Notes under the pieces: generated by a model | Told to the model about the DNA's origin: nothing | Databases searched by the model: none | Seen by the model: the letters and a program-made list of their open reading frames with translations, nothing else | In this document: positions 16,972 through 25,321 of the stretch, one piece after another | Numbering within the stretch: position 1 is the first letter of the stretch | Layout of the letters: each line of letters opens with the position of its first letter | Translations under genes and position numbers: made by a program | Origin: Lewinella sp039816955 | GTDB taxonomy: Bacteria > Bacteroidota > Bacteroidia > Chitinophagales > Saprospiraceae | Length of the DNA stretch: 64,000 nt | Direction of reading: 5' to 3' | NCBI GenBank assembly: GCA_039816955.1 | Contig: JBCBWU010000005.1 | Location: 9,376 to 73,375, forward strand

Positions 16972-18219
16972 ATGAGTATAGTAGAAATGAAAGTTCCCGT
17001 AATTGGGGAATCCATAACCGAAGTAACCCTTTCTCAATGGCTAAAAGCCGACGGTGATTTTGTAGAGCTGGACGAGCCCATCTGCGAGTTTGAATCAGAC
17101 AAAGCCACCCTTGAATTTCCGGCCGAAGCCGCTGGTAAACTCATTCACGTGGCTAAGGAAGATGATGACCTGGAGATTGGCGCTCTAGTAGCCAAGATCG
17201 ATACCAGCGTAAGTAGTGGGTCAAGCAGTGCACCAGCTGCTCCGGCGCCAGCTGCGGAAGAGAAGAAAGAGGACAGTGCTCCGGCTCCGGCCGTAGCAGA
17301 GAATAAGGAGACCTACGCTAGTGGCCACCCAAGCCCGGCAGCCAGTAAGATTCTGGCTGAGAAAAACATCTCTCCTGCCGATGTACAAGGCAGCGGCCGC
17401 GATGGTCGAATCACCAAAGCTGATGCCGAAAAGGCTACTGCCCCTGCACCAGCACCTGCTGCCAAAACAGTTGCGGCACCTAGTGCACCAGCACCAGCAG
17501 CTCCAAGAGCAGACTTCAGCAGAGGAGAATCGCGTAAGAAGATGAGCCGTATGCGCCGGACCATCGCCACACGCCTAACCAAGGCCAAGAACGAGACGGC
17601 CATGCTGACCACCTTCAACGAGGTGGACTTGACCAACGTCATGGCATTGCGCAAGCAAGTACAAGAGAAGTTTGTGGAGAAGTTTGGCGTAAAGCTGGGT
17701 TTCATGTCATTGTTTGCCAAGGCCTGTGCCAAAGCACTGATGGAAAAGCCGGACGTAAACGCCTTTATTGACGGCAACGAGTTGGTGTACCACGACTACG
17801 CTGATATTTCCATTGCCATCTCTACGCCAACCGGCCTGGTAGTGCCTCCGGTAAAGAATGTTGAGTCTTTATCGTTCGCCGAAATTGAATTAGAGATTAA
17901 GCGTCTAGCCAGCCGCGCCCGCAGCGGCGAGCTGACCTTAGAGGAGATGCAAGGTGGTACCTTCGCCATCACAAACGGTGGTGTCTTTGGTTCTTTGCTT
18001 AGCACCCCAATCCTCAACACACCACAGTCCGCTATTCTAGGCATGCATGGTATCGTCAAGCGCCCAATGGCAATCGACGGTGAAGTAAAGATTCGCCCGA
18101 TGATGTATCTGGCGCTATCTTATGACCACCGGGTGATTGATGGTAGTACTTCTGTAACCTTCCTGGTAAGAGTGAAGGAGTTGCTGGAGAATCCGAATCT
18201 ATTACTTCTAGATATTTAG
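16972..18219 (+). CDS. sucB: dihydrolipoyllysine-residue succinyltransferase (2-oxoglutarate dehydrogenase E2)
   Basis: A 415-aa E2 component that transfers succinyl groups from the lipoyl arm to CoA. Domains in order: a lipoyl domain (residues 1-78, lipoylated Lys44 in FESDKATLEF), an Ala/Pro-rich linker, a peripheral-subunit-binding domain (SPAASKILAEKNISPADVQGSGRDGRITKADAEKA), a second Ala/Pro linker and the catalytic acyltransferase domain with SYDHRVIDGS near the end. KVPVIGESITEVTL at the start is typical of the 2-oxoglutarate rather than the pyruvate complex. The E1 gene, often adjacent, is not next to it here. A strong terminator follows. Confidence 0.93.
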   Translation: MSIVEMKVPVIGESITEVTLSQWLKADGDFVELDEPICEFESDKATLEFPAEAAGKLIHVAKEDDDLEIGALVAKIDTSVSSGSSSAPAAPAPAAEEKKEDSAPAPAVAENKETYASGHPSPAASKILAEKNISPADVQGSGRDGRITKADAEKATAPAPAPAAKTVAAPSAPAPAAPRADFSRGESRKKMSRMRRTIATRLTKAKNETAMLTTFNEVDLTNVMALRKQVQEKFVEKFGVKLGFMSLFAKACAKALMEKPDVNAFIDGNELVYHDYADISIAISTPTGLVVPPVKNVESLSFAEIELEIKRLASRARSGELTLEEMQGGTFAITNGGVFGSLLSTPILNTPQSAILGMHGIVKRPMAIDGEVKIRPMMYLALSYDHRVIDGSTSVTFLVRVKELLENPNLLLLDI

Positions 18220-18256
18220 AGACGTGGCGCACCTGCGCAGTTTGTTAAAATATACG

Positions 18257-18292
18257 AAAGAGGCTGCTTCTAGTGAGGCAGCCTCTTTTTAT
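18257..18292 (+). terminator. rho-independent terminator after sucB
   Basis: AAAGAGGCTGC (18257-18267) pairs with GCAGCCTCTTT (18278-18288) around a 10-base loop and runs into a T-tract ending near 18290. It starts 38 bases after the sucB stop codon. Confidence 0.9.
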
Positions 18293-18473
18293 CGATCTCT
18301 GTGCTATTGCTTCGACTGGATAAAGACTAAGCTGAAAGTCAGCGTCGGAATTATCGACAAAAATGCCATTAGAGATGATGTAGGATTATGACTATATCTA
18401 CCTTTCTGTCCCGATTCGTGGGCTCAGCAGGATTAATCCTAGCAACTTCTTTTTCTCAAAACTTAGGCATCAT

Positions 18474-19091
18474 CTAATCTTCCCAAACATCAGGAAAGTT
18501 GTTCCCGTTGTCATCAATATCCGAGAAATTGCATATTCCGTCATTGTCAGCATCACCCGCGCTCTCAACTGCTGTTGTATTGGGATCATCTGCTCCAAAA
18601 ATACCGGTACAACCAAAATCTTCGAGATAGCAATTTTGAACATCATATTGTACGGCAGGGAAACTGTAACCGCTGATTATTTGGCCACCTACTAGGACGT
18701 TGAATGCTTTAGCGGTTACGTTACCGTGTGTTTCTGGAGCGTGGCTAAAAGCGGCAACGTTGTTGGATACACGTTTACCAGCAGGAATTATCAATATTTT
18801 AGCTTCAACAAAGGCCCCGTTTTTTATAACCCCGGCCTGGACTTCCCGGTCTTGATTGTGAGTTTCTGATGCCGAAGCATAAATGGTATAATGATGTTTT
18901 AGTGCATCACAAGAACCTTCTCTAACAATTCCCACAAAAACATTTCCAAGCGTAGGTGACGGAGCCAAGCCACGACTTTTCTCAATGGATACCGGAGTAA
19001 TATCTTCCTCTAAAGACTCCGTATTACAGGATGCTAAAATGAAGAACAAAATTAAAATAGTCAGACTCGAAAAAATAAATGATTTATTCAT
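18474..19091 (-). CDS. lipoprotein with C-terminal calcium-binding-like Asp repeat
   Basis: A 205-aa protein with lipobox FILASC (Cys22) and an acidic linker ending KSRGLAPSP. The middle is a beta-rich domain with CDALKHHYTIYASASETHN, ILIIPAGKRVSNNVAAFSHA and VQNCYLEDFGC. The last 30 residues (AGDADNDGICNFSDIDDNGNNFPD) look like a thrombospondin-3/dockerin-type calcium-binding loop. The middle domain aligns by eye with the next gene upstream (19162-19746), suggesting an old duplication. Last gene of the minus-strand lipoprotein cluster. Function unknown. Confidence 0.72.
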   Translation of the reverse strand: MNKSFIFSSLTILILFFILASCNTESLEEDITPVSIEKSRGLAPSPTLGNVFVGIVREGSCDALKHHYTIYASASETHNQDREVQAGVIKNGAFVEAKILIIPAGKRVSNNVAAFSHAPETHGNVTAKAFNVLVGGQIISGYSFPAVQYDVQNCYLEDFGCTGIFGADDPNTTAVESAGDADNDGICNFSDIDDNGNNFPDVWED

Positions 19092-19161
19092 GTTTACTCA
19101 TTTAAAAGTGATTGTAAAGGGAAGCGCTGCTGTCTATTTTCGCCTCATTGAAGTTTAGTAC

Positions 19162-19746
19162 TTAAAAAATGGTTGCTGGGCCATCGTCATCACAAGTATT
19201 GGTCAAGTGACAAGGTAGCGTCTCTTCGTAGCAGTTTTCAACTGGAATAGAAGCACAGGTAGCCCGGTAGTCTGTTTCTTCCACCCAGCCAGCCGAGGTG
19301 TGCTTCAGCACACTACTCACCTCCATTAAAATGGAGCTATACCGGATATGAGCAAAGGGAAAGGTATTTACCCGATTAGAGGCATAATCATTAGCCGGTA
19401 TGGTGAGGCTGTAGGTATTCGGAATAGAAGAGCGATTACCATTTCTCCAACCAAATACTGTGACTAGACGTGTGTAGGGTTTAGCACTGCCCGCGTAAAC
19501 TACGGTCTCGTACTCGTAGCCAGTGTGGTAGAGACCATTGCAAATTCCTGCTTGTTCTACGTAAGGACTGAGTCGAAAACTAGAGTTGGGATCACCTACT
19601 GGGCAGCCCGTTGGAGGAAATGTCCCCAGTCCGCCTCTGGCTGTTCCTTGTTGCTCCGACTCTACTACATTAGGTAATTCTAAACTTTCTTCTTTTTCAC
19701 AGGAAAAGAGCACGAAGAAAAGCAAAAACAAAATACTGTTTTTCAT
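19162..19746 (-). CDS. probable surface lipoprotein, paralogue of the adjacent gene
   Basis: A 194-aa protein with lipobox VLFSC (Cys16). The residues after the cysteine, EKEES, fit the C-x-K-(D/E)-(D/E) lipoprotein export signal described for surface-exposed lipoproteins of Bacteroidota. A linker ending TARGGLG leads to a beta-rich domain: YEYETVVYAGSAKPYTRLVT, YSLTIPANDYASNRVNTFPFAH and VENCYEETLPC. These line up with the corresponding segments of the 18474-19091 protein, including the NCY-E motif, though identity is low. It lacks the C-terminal Asp repeat and ends in CDDDGPATIF. Function unknown. Confidence 0.72.
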   Translation of the reverse strand: MKNSILFLLFFVLFSCEKEESLELPNVVESEQQGTARGGLGTFPPTGCPVGDPNSSFRLSPYVEQAGICNGLYHTGYEYETVVYAGSAKPYTRLVTVFGWRNGNRSSIPNTYSLTIPANDYASNRVNTFPFAHIRYSSILMEVSSVLKHTSAGWVEETDYRATCASIPVENCYEETLPCHLTNTCDDDGPATIF

Positions 19747-19986
19747 GATTTGAATTTTTGTTTTTTTTTAAAAGTCTACTTTGTTCTTTCGCGTCGTTTT
19801 TCAGCTTTTCCGACAGTAATTGATTTTGACAGTCTTCTTGTCTACTCTACCCAAAGCAAACCTGTACCACAACGAGCATAAAGGCCCTAGTGATTAAAAA
19901 TTATTCTTATCCAATTGCTTACTTTAGTAGTCACAGAATAGGACTACAAAATGGATCTGTCCAGCACTGTAGGGTAGACCTATAAA

Positions 19987-20006
19987 CTGAAGGATTGGCC
20001 CTTCAG
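19987..20006 (-). terminator. weak hairpin in the 298-bp gap of the lipoprotein cluster
   Basis: CTGAAGG and CCTTCAG (19987-19993, 20000-20006) form a short stem 38 bases beyond the stop of the 20045-20587 gene, with TTTATA after it on the minus strand. It could terminate that gene. The rest of 19747-20044 is AT-rich with a T-run just upstream of the 19746 start, and no clear promoter box was found. Confidence 0.35.
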
Positions 20007-20044
20007 CTTCCGACTGTGATAGCGAGAACTGAGTAAATAATAGC

Positions 20045-20587
20045 TTAGTTACCTGATGACAACTCTGACAGTTTACATCTCAGATAAGCTTTAGCACAAG
20101 CTCGGACATTGGTGAGGAACATTTGAAAAACGACATTTAATGGGCTATCATCTATAAATTGCGCCGCAGTCACTACTGCATCTACAATGCAGAAGTACAT
20201 CTCATCACCACAATCTCTTGCGCTGAGATTCTTTCCTACAGGATATATACAGTCACTCTTCACCGCTTCAGCAAAAAATTGCTCTAATGCTTGAATGTCT
20301 TCGAATCCCACTGCTTCAGCCAGTTCTTGAAGCTCCTCAGCAGTTAATTCTTTCGAATCTTCGAGTTGGCTAAAAAATTCAATGTCTTCTTCTGTATCAG
20401 GAACAAAACCTCTTAAAGTCTCGTAGATAGCGTTACATTCTTCCGAGCCAGAACGTGGTGTAGTCCTCTTTTCAAAAGAATGGCTGTCCTGAGCAATTCC
20501 AATATCTTCTTTAGTACAGCTTGACAGGAAACAGAATGTGACTGCAACAACAATCAATAATGGATTTTTAAAAAAACTCATTTTCAT
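20045..20587 (-). CDS. probable surface lipoprotein, 180 aa
   Basis: The lipobox is FLSSC (Cys24), followed by TKED, which fits the Bacteroidota C-x-K-(D/E)-(D/E) surface export signal. After a linker ending TTPRSGSE, the mature protein is largely helical and acidic (DTEEDIEFFSQLEDSKELTAEELQELAEAVGFEDIQAL) and then cysteine-containing (SDCIYPVG, RDCGDEMYFCIVDAV, RACAKAYLRCKLS). The paired cysteines suggest disulfides in an exported protein. I do not recognise a family. It follows the 20622-21245 gene by 34 bases, so they are probably co-transcribed. Confidence 0.7.
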   Translation of the reverse strand: MKMSFFKNPLLIVVAVTFCFLSSCTKEDIGIAQDSHSFEKRTTPRSGSEECNAIYETLRGFVPDTEEDIEFFSQLEDSKELTAEELQELAEAVGFEDIQALEQFFAEAVKSDCIYPVGKNLSARDCGDEMYFCIVDAVVTAAQFIDDSPLNVVFQMFLTNVRACAKAYLRCKLSELSSGN

Positions 20588-20621
20588 AAGGTTTAAAATT
20601 GTGATACTTGCTAATGCAAGC

Positions 20622-21245
20622 TTAATAGATGTAATAATGTACGGTAGCTCTCAAGTACAGTAGATCCCCAATTCCATCACCGCAGGTATTGCACAACAAC
20701 TGGTCTTGGTCAAAGCTCACATGAGCAATTCGGTAATCATTGTAATTTTGATCACCATAGTCGGTCATTTCGCAAGCGAAATATTGCAAGATTTGATTGG
20801 AGATATTAGGAACTATGGCACCTGAAAAATAGGTATAGGCTGGTACCGGAATTGCAAACATCTTCGTGTCGTATAGCGAGAAGGTTATGGTGCAGATTTC
20901 CTGCGGAAAAAACGCTCGTTGGCACGTACTAAATTCCTCGTGACAATAAAAAATATCGTTCAACTCGTTGACTAGATCATGTGTAGCAAAGTGTGAAAAC
21001 GGAAGGGTTTCTACAATTGGCCCCAGAGGAAAAGAGGTGGTACACGGATTGATAGTAGCAACATCTTCGGCCTCCAGAAGATCAAAGCAAAGATTGAAGC
21101 CCCTTTGTGGGCTAGCAAGCGTTTGATCATCCGTTTCTTTAACGGCTAAGGGAGCCTGGGGAACATCGGTAATAGTGGATTCCTCTTTCTCACACGAGAA
21201 AAACGCGACTAACAAGAGCGAACAAAGAAAAATTTTAAAGTTCAT
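20622..21245 (-). CDS. probable surface lipoprotein, 207 aa
   Basis: The start at 21245 is preferred because it gives a compact signal peptide, MNFKIFLCSLLLVAFFSC, with lipobox Cys18; an ATG 12 bases upstream is possible. The post-cysteine EKEES matches the surface export signal and is identical to that of the 19162-19746 protein. A linker ends SPQRGFNLC. The mature part has several cysteines and aromatic residues (YCHEEFSTCQRAFFPQEICT, LLCNTCGDGIGDLLYLRATVHYYIY). No family recognised. It is separated from the upstream gene of the cluster by 361 bases containing a terminator. Confidence 0.7.
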   Translation of the reverse strand: MNFKIFLCSLLLVAFFSCEKEESTITDVPQAPLAVKETDDQTLASPQRGFNLCFDLLEAEDVATINPCTTSFPLGPIVETLPFSHFATHDLVNELNDIFYCHEEFSTCQRAFFPQEICTITFSLYDTKMFAIPVPAYTYFSGAIVPNISNQILQYFACEMTDYGDQNYNDYRIAHVSFDQDQLLCNTCGDGIGDLLYLRATVHYYIY

Positions 21246-21506
21246 ACGCTGTATCATTTTAGTTATCTGAATATAAAATTAGGCGCCACTTTCACCGCTC
21301 ACAATAGGAGCTGAATCAGCGTTTCGCTCTATTTCAAATCCGTAGTATTGTATTACAAAAGCGCCTTTTAGGAAGGAAGAGATCGGCGCACCATAGAGGT
21401 AAGTCAGCGCAATAAGTTGCTCGACATATATAGAACTGATTTAATAGCTGAAAATAACAGGATAGGAAAACTCGAAAACCCAGCTAAGGAGAGTGTAATC
21501 TAAAAC

Positions 21507-21542
21507 GCCTCAAAATAAGTCACAAACAACTTATTTTGAGGC
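21507..21542 (-). terminator. terminator with perfect 14-bp stem
   Basis: GCCTCAAAATAAGT (21507-21520) pairs perfectly with 21529-21542 around an 8-base loop. On the minus strand the stem is followed by GTTTTAG. It lies 65 bases beyond the stop of the 21607-22434 gene and so probably ends its transcript. The remainder of the 361-base gap (21246-21606) should hold the promoter of the next gene, which I could not pinpoint. Confidence 0.8.
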
Positions 21543-21606
21543 ACTCAATTAACAGAAAACAAACTTATAACAGGCTTATGAACCGTCTCTACACTGAATA
21601 TTTCTG

Positions 21607-22434
21607 TTATTCATTTAAAAACAATCTAAAGTCTATTCTCTCCAGTTCAGCGTACCCACAGATTGGGTTTTCCACTATCCTTTGAGGCCTACATACAATA
21701 ATCTTGTTCCCTGAGTCAGCTAAATCGGGGTCAGCGATCGCCTCCTGTATATCTATCCCTACATTAACATTTTGTCCTGGAAGTATTAGCCCCCTTATCG
21801 TATAAGAAATCTTATAGCCATAGTTGTCATCGCCAATTGTTAAGGGGTGTGCTGTAGAGTAATAGCTGTTGTTTCTACCTTCGACGAACGCATTAACGAA
21901 AAACAGCTCTAAACAGTTATCTACGGTCAAAAAGTCAAGATAAGCATGGAGACTTGTGAGATTATTTTGGCGTGAAGTTGGCGGTATTGCTTGATTATGA
22001 TCAGGCTCAGGAAAAAACTGCTCATCTCCGTCAATATTACTAAGCTGATACGTAGCGTACTGAAGGAAGAGCTCTCGAAATCTGGGGGTGTATGCTCCAT
22101 CAACAAGAAGTTGATCCAAGCCAATCGCAGGAGTACTTCGCAAACTCAACAGCTCCATCACCTCTGATCGGGCATCTTCATCCATGTAAATAATTCTGGC
22201 GGCTATGTAAGATGCCCACTGCATTCTGCGCTCTAGAACATCATGTTGATCTAGCTGGCCAGAGCGTTTTGAAAACGTAGTTTTACCAGAATCATTATCT
22301 GTATTGGTGGCTATCTGAAGTTCTTCGACAAGTGCTTGTTCCTGGCAGCTATACTGACTTAATAGTCCAGCGAAGAATAAAGTGTAGATAAAAAAACGGG
22401 GAAATACTTTTAGTTGCAGGGGCATATTGTTCAT
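21607..22434 (-). CDS. hypothetical lipoprotein, 275 aa
   Basis: The start at 22434 (MNNMPLQLKV) is preferred; the frame extends to 22458. The signal ends in LLSQYSC, with Cys30 as lipid anchor. No K-(D/E)-(D/E) signal follows (QEQALVEE), but the linker again ends in a basic-Ser-Gly motif (SKRSGQL). The mature part has a helical half (MQWASYIAARIIYMDEDARSEVMELLSL) and a beta-rich half (GYKISYTIRGLILPGQNVNVGIDIQEAI). No family recognised. It is the first lipoprotein gene downstream of the LytTR regulator on the same strand, 144 bases away, making it a candidate output or target of that system. Confidence 0.68.
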   Translation of the reverse strand: MNNMPLQLKVFPRFFIYTLFFAGLLSQYSCQEQALVEELQIATNTDNDSGKTTFSKRSGQLDQHDVLERRMQWASYIAARIIYMDEDARSEVMELLSLRSTPAIGLDQLLVDGAYTPRFRELFLQYATYQLSNIDGDEQFFPEPDHNQAIPPTSRQNNLTSLHAYLDFLTVDNCLELFFVNAFVEGRNNSYYSTAHPLTIGDDNYGYKISYTIRGLILPGQNVNVGIDIQEAIADPDLADSGNKIIVCRPQRIVENPICGYAELERIDFRLFLNE

Positions 22435-22578
22435 TTTAATTAAATGATTCAAAAGCAATTATTAACTTTTTTAGGAATTTAGCTAGTGGCTTTACAAAAT
22501 TGCTTGTAGGTATTTCAAAAGTGTCTTATTCTGTTACATACTTGTAGATAACCACAGCCCTACTAATAAATAAACTCA

Positions 22579-23331
22579 TCAACTAAATATCCGTGCTAAA
22601 GCGTACTCTTTTCTGCGGTAAGAGACCGGTATTTCGGCCGCCGTATTTAAAACCAGCTTACCCCGCTTTTCATATTTTAATACATGCTGTTTATTGACGA
22701 CATAGGATTGATGACACCGGACAAAAACATCTTCCGATAAGAGCTCCTGTACTTTCTTTATCGATTTTGTAATCACAAGCTTGCCCAACTCTCGTGTATA
22801 AAATGTAGTGTAATGCCCATCTGAGTGGCAGTAGTAGATATCTTCTTCGTATACCGCAAATACAGCTTCGGTTGTCTTAAGAATGACTCGCTTTTTTTCT
22901 GTCCCCCGAAAATATTCACTTGAAACACTGATCAATTGCTCCAGCTTATTTTGAATGGAGTCTTTCTGTATTATCCGCTCTAAAGCCTTATTGACTGAAT
23001 CCTTTAATTCGTCGCCATCTACCGGTTTTAGCAAATAATCCAAAGCCCCTGCTTTAATGGCCTTAATAGCATGTTGGTCATAAGCTGTAATGAAAATAAC
23101 TTCAAAACCCTTGTAGGTAATCTGTTCCAACAAGTCGAAGCCAGTACCCGGAGATAAGTGGATGTCTAACAACAAAAGTTCGGGCTCATGCTTGGCCACT
23201 AAAGCTAAGGCACTCTTCAAACTGTCAGCTTCCGCTACAATGCGAATGTCCTGGCTAAAGTGCTGTTCTAAATATCCGCGTAAAACTTCGCGTATGTTTG
23301 ACTCGTCATCAATAATTATCACTTTAGCCAT
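22579..23331 (-). CDS. LytTR-family response regulator
   Basis: A 250-aa two-component regulator. The receiver domain (1-120) has the acidic pocket IIIDDES, the phospho-acceptor Asp in LLLLDIHLSPGTGFDLL, the switch Thr in FITAYDQHAIKAIKAGALDYLLKPV and its Lys. The C-terminal LytTR DNA-binding domain (about 150-250) contains RVILKTTEAVFAVYEEDIYYCHSDGHYTTFYT and VRCHQSYVVNKQHVLKYEKR. The ATG at 23331 gives the standard MAKVIIIDDE start; another at 23340 adds three residues. Either start overlaps the kinase stop codon (8 or 17 bases), showing tight coupling with the kinase. Confidence 0.93.
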   Translation of the reverse strand: MAKVIIIDDESNIREVLRGYLEQHFSQDIRIVAEADSLKSALALVAKHEPELLLLDIHLSPGTGFDLLEQITYKGFEVIFITAYDQHAIKAIKAGALDYLLKPVDGDELKDSVNKALERIIQKDSIQNKLEQLISVSSEYFRGTEKKRVILKTTEAVFAVYEEDIYYCHSDGHYTTFYTRELGKLVITKSIKKVQELLSEDVFVRCHQSYVVNKQHVLKYEKRGKLVLNTAAEIPVSYRRKEYALARIFS

Positions 23332-25231
23332 TTGGTGCATTTTTACATGGAATTAAGAATTCAACGAGAGCTCCTTTTTCTCCGGTCGTTCGCGCTGTAT
23401 TGTTACTCAACGATAAGCCACGTGGAGTTAATTTTTTCAGGAAGGAATCAATCAACTTGGTTGACTTAGCCTTACTATAATCTATCCTATCAACGGGAAT
23501 TCCTACTCCATTATCCTTGATGGAGCAAAACAAAAAACCCTCCCTCCCCTTAGAAAGGGTAATTGTTATCAAGCCTTTGTAGTCTATATTTGCAAACCCG
23601 TGCTCAATACAATTTTCAATCATTGGTTGGATTAACATCGGTGGAATAAAATTAAGACTATCACGCTCTATACCTTCTAGCACGATTTTGTAATCGAACT
23701 TTCCGGGAAACCGGAGGAGCTGTAATTCCAAGTATCCTTCCACTGTAGTCAATTCGTCATCGAGTTGTACAAAATTAGCCGTCGAATTTTTCAAGATCAG
23801 CCGTAATAAACGAGAGAATTTCAGTTGATAGCTAATGGCTTTTTGAGGGTTTTTACTGATTAAATTTTGAATAGCAGAAAGCGTGTTGAAGGTAAAGTGT
23901 GGATTCATCTGCGCCCGCAGAAGCCTTTGATGTAGTTGCAATTCTTGTTTCTCGAAATGTAATTGCCGCTGACGATAGAGCAAGTAGCCAAGCAAAATAA
24001 TTATTGTAAACAGGACTAGTAGCAAGGTTTGTCTGGATCGTAGCCGTAAGTTTTGTAACTCTTCCTGCTTATTCTGTTCCAGGAGTTTCTTCTCCTTTTC
24101 ATTCGCGATCTGTAAAGCCCTAAGATCCGATTCATTTCTTCGCAAAAACTGCTGGTCCTGATACCACAAAATGCTATCTAAAGCACTCATAATTGGACCT
24201 AAGCCCTGCCGATTACGATAGACTAATTCTAGTTGATAACGGAGCGTACTGTTACGAACACCCTCCGGAATACTCTCGAGTCCTAATTGATGGACAGAAT
24301 CCAAAAACACCTGTGCATTGTTAAAGTCCTTTAATTGAATATGCGCTTCGGCTATATTTGAGTAGAACGTAGCTAAATAAACATTTAAATTTGGCTCGGC
24401 CTCCATCTGGTGTATGTGATGCAACCCTTTTTGGTAAGACTCCAAGGCTCTTTGATAGAGCCCCTCGAAGAAGAGATATACACCATATTCGCCGTTTATA
24501 TAGCGATTAAGATTGTGAGAATATTGATCTTCTTGCCCTACCAATGTGTCAAGAATAGCAAACGTTTCGTCAATGTCTTCATCAACATAGTAAGCGTAGA
24601 AAGCCTTAGAGATAATGGCTGAGACAAGACCTTGCGTATCTCTGGCTAGTTCTAGCTGTTCAATATTGCGAAGGTTATATTCCACAGCTTTTTCGAAATC
24701 CCCTTGCTGGCGGTAGGCATTCTCCCGGATGAAGTACAGTAAAGCTTTTTGCATTGGTGGAGCAGCAGGACCAATTAGTTCCCCTAAGGTATTGCTAATG
24801 GCAATGCATTCCCCATATTCCCCTGCTGCGGAGTAAGCTGCCCAGGCCATTCGAAAATATGCTAATTGCCGCCTTGAAATTGGCGCTTGAATTAGAGAAA
24901 TGGCATCATGAAACAGGATAGCAGCAGAATCCAACTGACCTAACTGATGGAGGTACCTCCCCCGATGGTAATAGGTATGTGCCCGAGTAGAGTCTGGAAT
25001 AAGGGCTTGCGCTTGGAGCAGTTCTGCCCGACGCAGTAAAACATTTACAGAATCCGACGGGGTTCCATCCAATTGGAGGTGGATTTGCTGCAGTTCTCTG
25101 CTAGCATTTTCACTGGTTGCCACTGCCTGCCGACAGCTTAAAAAAGCAATAGCTAACCAAAATAAGGTGCTGCCAAGAATAATTTTTCGCAGAAAAGCTA
25201 CGGAAGCACTGGGTCTGTTCTGATTTTTCAC
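23324..25231 (-). CDS. LytS-type TPR sensor histidine kinase with lipobox
   Basis: A 635-aa kinase. The N-terminus ends in a lipobox-like AIAFLSC (Cys33). A periplasmic helical-repeat (TPR-like) sensor spans about 40-380 (AHTYYHRGRYLHQLGQLDSAAILFHDAI and similar units). A single membrane helix follows (TLLLVLFTIIILLGYLLYRQ), then a coiled coil and the His_kinase domain with QMNPHFTFNTLSAIQNLI (phospho-His), IQPMIENCIEHGF and DNGVGIP of the ATPase. It should sense an envelope or nutrient signal and phosphorylate the LytTR regulator encoded by the overlapping gene. The ligand is unknown. Confidence 0.92.
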   Translation of the reverse strand: MKNQNRPSASVAFLRKIILGSTLFWLAIAFLSCRQAVATSENASRELQQIHLQLDGTPSDSVNVLLRRAELLQAQALIPDSTRAHTYYHRGRYLHQLGQLDSAAILFHDAISLIQAPISRRQLAYFRMAWAAYSAAGEYGECIAISNTLGELIGPAAPPMQKALLYFIRENAYRQQGDFEKAVEYNLRNIEQLELARDTQGLVSAIISKAFYAYYVDEDIDETFAILDTLVGQEDQYSHNLNRYINGEYGVYLFFEGLYQRALESYQKGLHHIHQMEAEPNLNVYLATFYSNIAEAHIQLKDFNNAQVFLDSVHQLGLESIPEGVRNSTLRYQLELVYRNRQGLGPIMSALDSILWYQDQQFLRRNESDLRALQIANEKEKKLLEQNKQEELQNLRLRSRQTLLLVLFTIIILLGYLLYRQRQLHFEKQELQLHQRLLRAQMNPHFTFNTLSAIQNLISKNPQKAISYQLKFSRLLRLILKNSTANFVQLDDELTTVEGYLELQLLRFPGKFDYKIVLEGIERDSLNFIPPMLIQPMIENCIEHGFANIDYKGLITITLSKGREGFLFCSIKDNGVGIPVDRIDYSKAKSTKLIDSFLKKLTPRGLSLSNNTARTTGEKGALVEFLIPCKNAPNG

Positions 25232-25321
25232 TCTTTCTTTCGTTAAACGCCTACTTGGCTTAGCTTATAACTAAGAGAAATTCAAGATAGTGTCTAACCC
25301 TTCTTTCACCCGAGTCAATGA

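Noticed and set aside
18474..22434. Polysaccharide utilisation locus
   Set aside because: The lipoproteins do not look like SusD, no SusC-type barrel or glycoside hydrolase is adjacent, and the regulator is LytTR rather than a hybrid two-component or sigma/anti-sigma pair.
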